Of a stretch of DNA of 64,000 nt, positions 25,598-33,102 are shown piece by piece. Position 1 is the first letter of the stretch. Every line of letters starts with the position of its first letter. This stretch comes from Elusimicrobium simillimum (GTDB taxonomy: Bacteria; Elusimicrobiota; Elusimicrobia; Elusimicrobiales; Elusimicrobiaceae). Position numbers and translations under genes: made by a program. Where the stretch lies: the NCBI RefSeq assembly GCF_049639735.1, contig NZ_JBEVVA010000003.1:1240001-1304000 (forward strand), written 5' to 3'. The notes under the pieces are model-generated. The model ran no database searches and was not told the DNA's origin. It saw nothing but the letters and a program-made list of their open reading frames with translations.

Positions 25598-26530
25598 TTA
25601 TAAGACCTCCTGTCTTAAATTACCGATAATCTTCCAAAGCGCGGTAGGCTGCGGAACAGCGATAAGGGCGGAAGCCTCGTAATTTTGTTTATGTAAAGTA
25701 ATGGTAATTTTGCCTTCTTCTAACAGGCCCATGTCATGGTACTTGTTAAGAGTGCCCTGTAAATACTCTTCCAACAGTTTAGACTGTGTCATAGTATACT
25801 GCGGTTTATTAATGTTAATATACTGCACCGCCGCGCCCTGAAGCGCAAGGCTGAGTTCCTTAATAAGATAAGGCGAAATAATGGCCTGGCCGCCGGCTGT
25901 AAAAAACGCCAGTCTGGGGCCGTATTGGGCCGAGGTAAGCACAAAGCTCAGGCGGTCATCATAATGGGCATTGGCTGTGCCAAGGTCCTTAATACCGTCA
26001 TCTTTGGGCATGGTGATATACTGGCGGTTGTCCCAAGGCTCAGCGTTAAGAAGTGAGCCAAAGGCGTAAAACATATTAGCCGCGCCGTTTTCTTCCGTTA
26101 CTAAGAATCCGCACTGTTTATCAATGGCGGCAAAGGCTTTGGCGTCCGCCTCAAGCGTAAAAGATTTAGCTGTAACGCCCTCAAAAGCGCCAAAATCTCT
26201 GGCGGTAACTTCGGCAGAGCTAAACTCTGACCCTACGGCAATGGTGTAAAAGCCGTATTCCGTATTGTCTATAATTGAAGCAATATCTAAAGAAGCCACA
26301 GGCAATACATAGACAGAAGAAAGACCGCCTTTTAAAGCGAACTCTACTTCTTTATTATCTGTTAACGCGGCGATTGAAGCAGGTGTTGTGCAGCGCACAA
26401 TGCTACCCCCTGTAACGCCGGCTTTAGGCTTAACTACCGCAAGCATATTGCGTAAAAAAGCCGTGGAAGCCTCCGGCAACGGTGCTTCTGCATTTACTGT
26501 AAATGCAAAGTTTAATAAAACATCATTCAT
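25598..26530 (-). CDS. Contractile tail sheath-like protein
   Basis: 310 residues. The N-terminal half has repeating beta/alpha segments (TTPASIAALTDNKEVEFALKG). The C-terminal part 'KITITLHKQNYEASALIAVP' followed by 'LWKIIGNLRQEVL' resembles the conserved sheath/DUF3383-like C-terminus. It is shorter than most phage sheaths (about 390-500), nearer to the smallest contractile particles. It is followed by the tube gene. Function inferred from synteny plus the C-terminal pattern. Confidence 0.65.
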   Translation of the reverse strand: MNDVLLNFAFTVNAEAPLPEASTAFLRNMLAVVKPKAGVTGGSIVRCTTPASIAALTDNKEVEFALKGGLSSVYVLPVASLDIASIIDNTEYGFYTIAVGSEFSSAEVTARDFGAFEGVTAKSFTLEADAKAFAAIDKQCGFLVTEENGAANMFYAFGSLLNAEPWDNRQYITMPKDDGIKDLGTANAHYDDRLSFVLTSAQYGPRLAFFTAGGQAIISPYLIKELSLALQGAAVQYININKPQYTMTQSKLLEEYLQGTLNKYHDMGLLEEGKITITLHKQNYEASALIAVPQPTALWKIIGNLRQEVL

Positions 26531-26579
26531 TTATTTTCTCCTTTATTGATGCGCCGCGTGTAAAGTAACGCGTTTTTAA

Positions 26580-26999
26580 TTATTTCAACAGCATCTCAAA
26601 AAATATTTTGGCGTACTCTATAAATCCTGTGGGCTGCTGGGGAGCGGCCTCGTAAAAATAGATAAACGGCAGACGGTAGGTATAAAAGTCACGTCCGTCT
26701 TCTAAGGTTATTTTAACGGCCTCTTCCATACGGCTGAACCAAAAGCGTTTTTCTACGTCAAGCGGCGCGGCTTCTATTTGTGTGGAAAGAAAGTCGTAAC
26801 ACTCGTCCTCAGGCGAACCTATAAAAGCTATAGTGCCGCTGATTCTGGCTTTGTCAGAGCTGCCGCCCTTTATAGGGCTGGTTAGAGAAAGCTGTACGCA
26901 CAGGCAGTTTGTCTGTTTAATATCTTCAGCTTTCCCCCATACAATATTGTCTACGCCAAAAATTGTGCTTAAATCCGCCGCAAGGGCTTGCTTGAACAT
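26580..26999 (-). CDS. Tail completion/terminator-like protein
   Basis: 139 residues, the first gene of the late leftward operon, preceding the sheath. Its size and position match small tail-terminator proteins that cap the tube, and 'FKQALAADLSTIFGVDNIVW' is a typical start for such proteins. No firm motif. If the particle is headless this protein would form its upper end. Confidence 0.5.
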   Translation of the reverse strand: MFKQALAADLSTIFGVDNIVWGKAEDIKQTNCLCVQLSLTSPIKGGSSDKARISGTIAFIGSPEDECYDFLSTQIEAAPLDVEKRFWFSRMEEAVKITLEDGRDFYTYRLPFIYFYEAAPQQPTGFIEYAKIFFEMLLK

Positions 27000-27053
27000 A
27001 ATTTACTCCGGGTGTAATTAAGGTGATTAGTATATAGGTAGTTTGGAGGGAAT

Positions 27054-27083
27054 AAAAAAAGCCTATTCCGTATGGAATAAGCC
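27054..27083 (-). terminator. Terminator after the repressor gene
   Basis: On the minus strand GGCTTATTCC - ATAC - GGAATAGGC is followed by a T7 run. It separates the repressor transcript from the late tail operon. Confidence 0.75.
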
Positions 27084-27129
27084 GTTATCATCTGGTAGGG
27101 CAAAAAAATGCGTTATACTCAGAGGGAGA

Positions 27130-27190
27130 TTTCTCCCACATCTATATAACACACTTATATTATAGCATGTTTCAAAAAAAAATGCAAATT
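27130..27190 (-). promoter_or_regulatory. Late (tail) promoter with operator motifs
   Basis: On the minus strand TTGCAT, 17 bp, TATAAT (27159-27164), followed by GTGTGTTATATAGAT (27140-27154). The same 15-mer occurs at 28037-28051 beside the repressor promoter. The palindrome GGGAGAAATCTCCC lies at 27125-27138. It probably responds to the element's repressor or activator. Confidence 0.5.
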
Positions 27191-27200
27191 TTTTTGAAAA

Positions 27201-27856
27201 TTAGTCTAAATCAGGGCGTTTAACACGTCTTACAGGCCTGTGTATGTGAATAACACGGCCCATAATCTCTATATCATGAATAGAGCCCTTAATCTTTGTG
27301 TATTTAGGGTTATCGGGCACAAGATAGATAAGATTGTCTTTAATATAAATACGTTTTAAAGTGCAATCTTCGCCCATTCTGGCTACAACTATGTCCCCCT
27401 CCCTAAAAGACTGGCCGGGGCGGATGATAACGTACTCGCCCTCTTTAACCTCAGGCTCCATACAATCGCCTTTAACTTTGAGGGCATAATCATTATCCCC
27501 CCTTTAAGAACACCTAAAAATAATTCAGGTTCCTGGTCACACACAATACATTTAAATCTGTCAGCAAAAACTTCTCCTAGCATTGGCACTAAGTTGACCC
27601 TTTGAGCTACAACAATAGGTGTAGGCTTAAAAGAACGCTCCTTGTTAGAAATATTAAAAATCAGCTTTAGTTCTTCTTCCGGCCTTTTAAAAAGTTTTGA
27701 CATTTTTTTAATAATGTCAGGGCTGGGTTTGGTTAGCCCTTTGACGTAGCGGTTAACATTGGCGTCGGTTATGCCCAAGGCCTTCGCAACTTTAATCTGC
27801 GAGCCCCTAAACATGCCGTTATTTATGGTAGAAAATAATTCTTCTATTTTATTCAT
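27201..27856 (-). pseudogene. CI/LexA-like element repressor (HTH + S24) interrupted by one frameshift
   Basis: From the ATG at 27856, an HTH domain (QIKVAKALGITDANVNRYVKG) leads to '...LFLGVLKGG' and goes out of frame at C6 (27497-27502). With one more G the frame continues as DNDYALKVKGDCMEPEV and on to the C-terminal S24 domain ending at 27201. The lysine region is present (DCTLKRIYI). The nucleophile position reads GDCMEP, with Cys instead of Ser. It would hold the element dormant and lose repression on SOS-type cleavage. If the frameshift is real, the N-terminal half alone may still bind DNA but be uninducible. Confidence 0.8.
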
Positions 27857-28036
27857 GCTATTCCCCCCGTCGTAAAAAATTAAACATCTTGACAAACTTA
27901 ATTAAATTACCTAAACTAAGTAAGCAGGATAATTAAGTTTGATTTCTGCAAAACCACAATAGTGGTGTGTGTTATTAAAAAGTAAAAGGCTAAAAATTTT
28001 GGACTGTATATTGGTAGGTTTAAGCCACCTGTCAAT

Positions 28037-28085
28037 ATCTATATAACACACGCCGATAGTACCAGCAAAGGTACTATCGGCTTTT
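28037..28085. promoter_or_regulatory. Operator-like 15-mer next to a strong hairpin terminator
   Basis: ATCTATATAACACAC (28037-28051) repeats 27140-27154. It is followed by a 12-bp perfect stem GCCGATAGTACC/GGTACTATCGGC (28052-28063 with 28070-28081) and TTTTATT. A minus-strand TTGACA lies at about 28030-28035, suggesting the repressor promoter. The hairpin may be a terminator for short plus-strand transcripts or an attenuator. Confidence 0.5.
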
Positions 28086-28132
28086 ATTATAGCAAATACG
28101 ACACAAAGGTTTATATACATTTAGGAGGTATT

Positions 28133-28375
28133 ATGACATTTGACTTAAGGTTTTTTAACCCCGATGAAGTGGTGATCGACACTATGGGCAACAGGTTTAT
28201 AAAAAGATGCGGGGTGGCAAGGTTTTTGGGGTGTTCCATAATGGCGCTGCATAAAACACATACAAAAAAGGGGCTCTCTCCGTTAATCAGACGAGTAAAC
28301 GGTTATGTTGTTTTTGTGCCTGAAGATGTAAAACAATACGCCCAGCTGCGCTGCTGCGGCACAATGGCACGGTAG
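28133..28375 (+). CDS. Small DNA-binding protein (excisionase/Cro-like candidate)
   Basis: 80 residues with a strong ribosome site (AGGAGG). The centre 'RCGVARFLGCSIMALHKTHT' followed by 'LSPLIRRVNGYVVFVPEDV' fits a MerR/excisionase-type winged helix. It is the first gene of the rightward early operon that ends in the integrase. It could regulate lysogeny or direct excision. Confidence 0.6.
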   Translation: MTFDLRFFNPDEVVIDTMGNRFIKRCGVARFLGCSIMALHKTHTKKGLSPLIRRVNGYVVFVPEDVKQYAQLRCCGTMAR

Positions 28376-28382
28376 ACAAGCT

Positions 28383-29144
28383 ATGCCGACAGGGTACATA
28401 AAACTATATAGACAAATAGAAGATAATAAAGATATTTGGGAAGATAAAAATATTTTTAACTGTTTTACAAAACTTTTACTTGTTGTCAATAGAAATAACG
28501 GCGTATATGAAAGCGGAGTAAAACCGCTTGCCTTACGCCTGGGCCTTGGGTCGCGCAATACTCTAAAAAAGGCCTTAGATAAACTAAAAGAACTTGGGTG
28601 TGTAGAATACGCTGTAGTAGGTAATAAAACAAGAATTACTGTAACAAACTATTATATGTTCCAAAAAAATAAGTATTTAAAAAATGAACAGTCTTGTGTT
28701 CAAAAAACAAACACTTCCCCGCCATGTGATGTAGCAATAATTGAATACCACACTAAGCAAAATTTGAACAAAGACAGGTCAAAAAATAAACACCCCATAA
28801 TAGGTATAGAAGAAATTAAAGATAAATTAACAAATAAAGAAACTAAAAAAGAGGCAAAAGTTCATAAATTAACTTTTGGAGAGTTCAACAATATAAAACT
28901 GACAGAAAAAGAATATTCAGCCCTTATCGGGATATATGGAGAGGAAAGAACAAACAGCGCCATAAACTATCTTTCCTCCTACAAAGAAGAAAAAGGTTAT
29001 AAATCCAAAAACGATAATTTAACATTGCGCAGATGGGTATTTAGCGCTATAGATAAACAATTAAACGGAGGCAGCTATTATGCAGGAAAAGACTATAACA
29101 GAGAAAAAAATTTTAAATATGAAAGATTTGGCCGCAAAATATAA
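28383..29144 (+). CDS. Replisome-organiser-like helix-turn-helix protein
   Basis: 253 residues. The N-terminus 'GYIKLYRQIEDNKDIWEDKN' with 'LALRLGLGSRNTLKKALDKL' resembles phage replisome-organiser/replication-initiator domains. A charged linker is followed by a C-terminal part like the DnaD/DnaB-loader region (EEKGYKSKNDNLTLRRWV). It overlaps the DnaC-like gene, so the two probably act together to load helicase at the element's origin. Confidence 0.65.
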   Translation: MPTGYIKLYRQIEDNKDIWEDKNIFNCFTKLLLVVNRNNGVYESGVKPLALRLGLGSRNTLKKALDKLKELGCVEYAVVGNKTRITVTNYYMFQKNKYLKNEQSCVQKTNTSPPCDVAIIEYHTKQNLNKDRSKNKHPIIGIEEIKDKLTNKETKKEAKVHKLTFGEFNNIKLTEKEYSALIGIYGEERTNSAINYLSSYKEEKGYKSKNDNLTLRRWVFSAIDKQLNGGSYYAGKDYNREKNFKYERFGRKI

Positions 29145-29778
29145 TAATCTAATAAAACATTTTTGCCCAAAATGCGGGTATTACGCCTGCCAATGCGAAC
29201 AGATTAAAAGAAACAAAGAATTGGCAATACAAGAAGAAGAGAGAGAAAAGGCCCGGCAAATAAAAAACTTAGGCGGGCTAAGAGCTTATGAAGACTTTAA
29301 AAAGGAAACTTTTCATAATAAGAAGCTGCTTTCCTGCCTCTCCGCCTTTCCCAAAGAAAACTTTTACCTTTGGGGCGCGGCGGGAACCGGTAAAACGCAC
29401 GCCGCTACGGCGGTAATACGAAGTTTTTTACCAAAAGCCCGTGTTGTCCGCGCGTCGGAAATATCCCGAGAGTTGAGGGCCTGCCGTGATGGTGTGACGG
29501 AAAGAAAAATTATAGAAAAATTTTCGAAAGATATTTTTGTTTTTGATGATCTTGGGTCAGAAAAATACACAGACTTCCTAAATTACGCTTTATTTGAAAT
29601 TTTAGACCTGCGCTGGCAGTATAAGCGGGGCGGGCTCATTATAACCAGCAACATGAGTATAAGCGCGCTTGGCGCTGTTATAGGAGACCGCAGCGCCAGC
29701 CGCATAGCCGGCCTTGTAGGCAGCCGCAATACAATTGAAGTAAGCGGCCAAGATTACCGGCTGAGTGAGGGAGAGTAA
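29080..29778 (+). CDS. DnaC-like helicase loader ATPase
   Basis: 232 residues. An N-terminal Cys cluster (CPKCGYYACQCEQ) is followed by an AAA+ core with Walker A GAAGTGKTH (about residue 107), Walker B FVFDDLG (about 150) and TSNM sensor. It belongs to the IstB/DnaC family that loads the replicative helicase. An overlap of 65 bp with the upstream gene indicates coupling; a start at 29119 (MKDLAAKYN) would reduce it. A replication module is unusual for a tailocin. Confidence 0.85.
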   Translation: MQEKTITEKKILNMKDLAAKYNNLIKHFCPKCGYYACQCEQIKRNKELAIQEEEREKARQIKNLGGLRAYEDFKKETFHNKKLLSCLSAFPKENFYLWGAAGTGKTHAATAVIRSFLPKARVVRASEISRELRACRDGVTERKIIEKFSKDIFVFDDLGSEKYTDFLNYALFEILDLRWQYKRGGLIITSNMSISALGAVIGDRSASRIAGLVGSRNTIEVSGQDYRLSEGE

Positions 29779-29779
29779 A

Positions 29780-30937
29780 ATGAAAAGCGGAAACAGCGTA
29801 TGCAAAATAAAAGGACACAACAAATACCGCGGGCGAATAATGATTAACAACCGCATATTCACCAAATACTTTTCTGAGAATAAACTTGAGTCAGAAAAGC
29901 AATGTAAAGCGTGGAAAGAATATTTAAAGTTACAGTTTAAAGAACGTTACGACGGCGCAAAGTCATGGATATTTTTTAGAACACATTTCTTAGAATGGTT
30001 AGGCCAAAATAAAAGTAAATATAACGACGCCTATAAAACCCGTACAATACAAGAATATATTTATGCCTTTGATAAAACAGAACAAATTTTATCTCCGCGC
30101 TATATGGCCGATATAACAATAAAAGAACTGGGAATATTAAAAACAGAGTTAGAAAAGGACGCCGTTTTAAAAAGAGTAGGGTTCTATGGCGCAAATAAAG
30201 TATTAATATGTTTTAAAGCAGCTATAAAATGGGGCATAGAGCGCGGCTATGTGCCTGACATGAGCCTGGGCGCCGTAAAATTACTGCAGGTTTCAAAAAT
30301 AAAGGTAAAAATATTTACTCCTAAAGAAATAGAACTTATGCTTAAATACAGCCCGCCCAAATGGCGCGCGGCAATACTGTTAGGGTTTGACTCCGGCTGC
30401 CGCCCTGAAGAAGTGTATAATCTGCTTTTAAATAAGCTTGATTTGACAAACGGTTTTGCTTGGGTCTCCCCCAATAAAGAAGATAAACAAAACTCTATAA
30501 CAAGCTGGACGCCTAAAGCCGGCAAAAGCCGTCTTATAAGACTAACGCCGCGCACTATAGATGAAATTAAAAAAATAGATTCTAAAAGCCTTTATTTAAT
30601 TACCGACCGCTCCAATAAACCCTATAAGGATACTAACTTCTCTAACAGTTTTAAACAAAACCTTGAGAATATTAACAAGCAAATTGAGGAAAATGAAACC
30701 ACGCCGGTTTTAATAAGAGGCACTTTTAAGCTCTTACGTAAATCCTATTGCACAACAAGACAAGGGGAAGGCGCGGCCTTAGAAGATATTTCTAACTCTA
30801 TGGCGCATAATAATGAGGCAATTACCATAGAACATTATACAGATATGGAATATGCTCCTCTAAAAAATAAATCTATCGCAAGGCAAAAAGAACGCTTGAG
30901 AGCGCTGGATAAATACATGGTTGCTCTTAAATATTAG
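29780..30937 (+). CDS. Tyrosine recombinase integrase
   Basis: 385 residues. An arm-binding N-terminus and SAM-like core-binding domain (about 60-170) precede the catalytic domain. Catalytic residues seen: Arg in SGCRPEEV, a Lys in the beta hairpin region, KLLR in place of HxxR, His in MAHNNE and Tyr in IEHYTDM. The start was set to the ATG at 29780 with GGGAGAG upstream. It lies at the right end beside arm-type repeats and the tRNA-Ser attachment site. Confidence 0.9.
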   Translation: MKSGNSVCKIKGHNKYRGRIMINNRIFTKYFSENKLESEKQCKAWKEYLKLQFKERYDGAKSWIFFRTHFLEWLGQNKSKYNDAYKTRTIQEYIYAFDKTEQILSPRYMADITIKELGILKTELEKDAVLKRVGFYGANKVLICFKAAIKWGIERGYVPDMSLGAVKLLQVSKIKVKIFTPKEIELMLKYSPPKWRAAILLGFDSGCRPEEVYNLLLNKLDLTNGFAWVSPNKEDKQNSITSWTPKAGKSRLIRLTPRTIDEIKKIDSKSLYLITDRSNKPYKDTNFSNSFKQNLENINKQIEENETTPVLIRGTFKLLRKSYCTTRQGEGAALEDISNSMAHNNEAITIEHYTDMEYAPLKNKSIARQKERLRALDKYMVALKY

Positions 30938-30982
30938 GCGGTGCCTAACGCGGTGCCTAGTAACGGTGTCAAAAACGGTGTT
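30938..30982. repeat. Probable right arm-type integrase sites
   Basis: GCGGTGCCTA twice (30938-30947, 30950-30959), then ACGGTGTC and ACGGTGTT. Related words occur at the left end (11612-11640) and nowhere else that I noticed. Confidence 0.5.
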
Positions 30983-31062
30983 TAATAAAACAAATATTTT
31001 TATTTGACAGAGGGTTATAAAAACATACAAACCTTTACACAGCATGCACCAACAAGCTAAAC

Positions 31063-31098
31063 AAAAACCCCGTTTCTCGATAGAGAACGGGGTTTATA
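31063..31098 (-). terminator. Terminator for tRNA-Ser supplied by the element
   Basis: On the minus strand CCCCGTTCTC - TATC - GAGAAACGGGG and T5. It lies on the element side of the attachment core, so integration replaced the native tRNA 3' flank. Confidence 0.7.
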
Positions 31099-31104
31099 AT
31101 GAAA

Positions 31105-31195
31105 CGGAGAGAGAGGGATTCGAACCCTCGGTACCCGAATTAACGAGTACAACGGTTTAGCAAACCGCCGCTTTCGACCACTCAGCCATCTCTCC
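31105..31195 (-). tRNA. tRNA-Ser(GCU)
   Basis: A 91-nt tRNA with a 7-bp acceptor (GGAGAGA/TCTCTCC), a long class II variable arm (TACTCGTTAATTCGGGTA), a T loop TTCGAAT and anticodon loop TTTGCTAAA (GCT). CCA is not encoded. The gene is kept intact by the inserted element, whose left end holds a 13-bp copy of its 3' end. Confidence 0.93.
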
Positions 31196-31338
31196 TTAAA
31201 GGGGGTTACATAGGTCTAATTAAAACTACAAGTCTTATTATATCAAATTTTAATTTTAAGACATAGAAGATTATTTTCTACGCCACAAAAAAAACGCGCC
31301 ACAACTATACCAAGCACGTATATACGCTAAAAAATATA

Positions 31339-31746
31339 TTATTTTTTATGACGGAGAACATAGGCCGCCATCTTAAAATCCTCCCCTTTGATATGATTTT
31401 TAAGCCAACTGGCTAAAGCGGTTATAACCTCGGCCATAAGCTCATTATCATAGCCTTCTTTATTAAGACGCGTAACAAACCCGCCAACAACCCGCTTAAA
31501 CTCATCATGATAAGATTTATGCACTAAATAATCAGCGTAATCGTTCTCTTTTTGCAATCTTTCCTCGTCCTCAAAGTGTTTGACGGTATAGGCCACTAAA
31601 AACTCAAGCGTTTTAGCCAAAACTTCCTACCCGCGGTTTTCTTCAAACGCGGTTTGAAGCTCGTTAAGAGTTTCTATAAGTAGTTTATGCTGCCGGTCTA
31701 CCTGCTTGTGCCCTGTTTCCAAAATGGCACTCCATTCATACTTCAT
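31339..31746 (-). pseudogene. Bacteriohemerythrin interrupted by an in-frame amber codon
   Basis: From the ATG at 31746 the frame reads MKYEWSAILETGHKQVDRQH... and ENRG, then TAG (31627-31629). It continues in the same frame EVLAKTLEFLVAYTVKHFEDEE to the stop at 31339. The full 135-codon frame has the hemerythrin ligand set (GH, DRQH, HFEDEE, HKSYHDEF, NHIKGED). The protein would bind O2 at a di-iron site. Only one codon separates it from an intact gene. A 93-aa product from an internal TTG would lack the first ligands. Confidence 0.8.
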
Positions 31747-31849
31747 AATTCCCCCTTAAAGGTAGTTTAAAACTGTTTTCCCACTTATACGTATATGCAT
31801 GTAAAACAATATTTAAGTGATTACATAAGCTAACGTTCTTCTACTAAAA

Positions 31850-31880
31850 AAGCGCCGCTAAAACAACCCGCGGCGCTTTA
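31850..31880. terminator. Hairpin terminator
   Basis: AAAAGCGCCGC...GCGGCGCTTTA, a 7-bp GC stem with A- and T-rich flanks, downstream of the leftward PC4-like gene. A second palindrome, CTTAGGGTACCCTAAG, lies at about 31929-31944. Confidence 0.6.
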
Positions 31881-31966
31881 CTATTATATTACAACCTTTA
31901 GGCACTCTGGCCTACTTATCTCGCGTCTTGCTTAGGGTACCCTAAGACGCACTTCAACCCCAACTG

Positions 31967-32440
31967 CTATTTCTTCTCTTGTGGTTTTTGGGCGAAATAT
32001 TCAACCATATCTTTAAATAGCTTTTTAATCTCCCCCATCTTATTGAGCGGAAGCCTGATACCCTTTTTTGTCCACCCTGTATAAATATCATCTTCTTGCC
32101 ATTGTCTTAAATCCAAACCTCTGGCGCCTTTAAAAGAGCTTATCCTGGCAATCACGCTCATCCCCGGGCGTTTGGCAAATTTGCCAAGCTCAATATCATC
32201 AACTTTTGTTGCGTCATCGGGCAGCTTTTCAAGCGCGCTGGCAACACCCTTTATAATCTCAGGCGTCATTGTAATACCCGCCCTTGTAGCGCCGCTGTAA
32301 GAGTCTGACTTTAAGTACTTTCTTATAGAGGCATATCTGTAGCCCCTGTAAGCGTCTATGGAAAATTTGACCTCTTCCATATTATCATCCGAAAAAATTG
32401 ACCCGACATGCTGCAATATCATAAAGCTGCTTTCTGTCAT
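31967..32440 (-). CDS. Protein with two PC4/p15-like DNA-binding domains
   Basis: 157 residues. Two consecutive PC4-like modules: 'VKFSIDAYRGYRYASIRKYL...' with 'GATRAGITMTPEIIKGVASAL', and 'IARISSFKGARGLDLRQWQED' with 'GWTKKGIRLPLNKMGEIKKL'. PC4 folds bind single-stranded DNA and may modulate transcription. The start at 32440 follows GGAGGG; an upstream in-frame start at 32470 is less likely. A monocistronic gene between terminators. Confidence 0.7.
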   Translation of the reverse strand: MTESSFMILQHVGSIFSDDNMEEVKFSIDAYRGYRYASIRKYLKSDSYSGATRAGITMTPEIIKGVASALEKLPDDATKVDDIELGKFAKRPGMSVIARISSFKGARGLDLRQWQEDDIYTGWTKKGIRLPLNKMGEIKKLFKDMVEYFAQKPQEKK

Positions 32441-32722
32441 ACCGCACCCTCCGCCTTTATTAACCACCACTGGATAGATATTTATATATTACATTATAAT
32501 AATTGTATTAAATATTATTGTAATGATTATTAAAGGGAAAATCAAGACCTAAATTTGGTTAGTGTTTAGAATGCGCTTTGGACAGCCGGACAGTGATTTG
32601 CGCTAATTATACGGCAATGTTTTTCTTCTCAAAAAATATTTCTCCTCTGTAAAACATATTTTTTTAAAATTAATTATGAAAATTTATGTTATTTTGCTAA
32701 AATATAAATATTCAAGATTTAC

Positions 32723-32797
32723 GCGCCCATAGCACAATGGATAGTGCACTTCCCTGCGAAGGAAGGGATACAAGTTCGATTCCTGTTGGGCGCACCA
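32723..32797 (+). tRNA. tRNA-Arg(GCG), CCA encoded
   Basis: 75 nt: acceptor GCGCCCA/TGGGCGC, D arm GCAC/GTGC, anticodon arm CTTCC-CTGCGAA-GGAAG (anticodon GCG), T arm ACAAG-TTCGATT-CCTGT, then CACCA with encoded CCA. The T stem carries an A-C mismatch and the anticodon GCG is rare, since bacteria normally read CGN with ACG/ICG. Confidence 0.85.
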
Positions 32798-33037
32798 TCT
32801 AAAACGTCGTCGGTATACCGACGACGTTTTTTATTTGTCTCAAAAATTTCCTCGTCGACGTTTCGTCTAAAAAACCAGAGTCACCGTCTTGTATGGCTTA
32901 TGCAAGGGTCAAAATATCGCTTTTTACCGTCGAATCTATACCTTGCCCAATTTCGCAGAGTCACAACTTGTGCATGGTTTTAAATATTGACAACTGTGCA
33001 CTAAATCAGATTTTGACATAACAGGAATCGAACTTCT
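32770..33037. repeat. 268-bp repeat with T-arm-derived inverted ends, copy 1
   Basis: Begins ACAAGTTCGATTCCTGTT inside tRNA-Arg and ends with its near-perfect inverse AACAGGAATCGAACTTCT (33020-33037). Contains the terminator at 32801-32830. A second copy of the same length is at 42104-42371. Between the terminator and the right end (32831-33019) I see no gene. Confidence 0.7.
32801..32830 (+). terminator. Terminator of tRNA-Arg
   Basis: Perfect 30-nt palindrome AAAACGTCGTCGG-TATA-CCGACGACGTTTT followed by TT. The same hairpin follows the tRNA-like sequence at 42135-42164. Confidence 0.85.
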
Positions 33038-33050
33038 ATCCCCAACACAA

Positions 33051-33092
33051 AAACAGCGGTTTAACCATAAGTTAAACCGCTGTTTTTTACTA
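33051..33092 (-). terminator. Terminator of Fic gene copy 1
   Basis: AAACAGCGGTTTAAC...GTTAAACCGCTGTTT with flanking A/T runs. Repeated after Fic copy 2 at about 42385-42420. Confidence 0.8.
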
Positions 33093-33102
33093 TTAAAAAG
33101 CA

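Larger units (their letters stand above)
11584..31118. mobile_element. Integrated tail-only prophage-like element (tailocin/satellite candidate)
   Basis: The boundaries are the direct repeat GGAGAGAGAGGGA at 11584-11596 and 31106-31118; the right copy is the 3' end of tRNA-Ser. Contents right to left: integrase, DnaC-like ATPase, replisome-organiser-like protein, a small DNA-binding protein, CI-like repressor, then a leftward late operon with tail completion, sheath, tube, chaperone, duplicated tape-measure and hub-like genes, baseplate, fibre and lysis genes. No terminase, portal, protease or capsid gene is recognisable in about 19.5 kb, and no gap is large enough to hide them. Confidence 0.85.
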
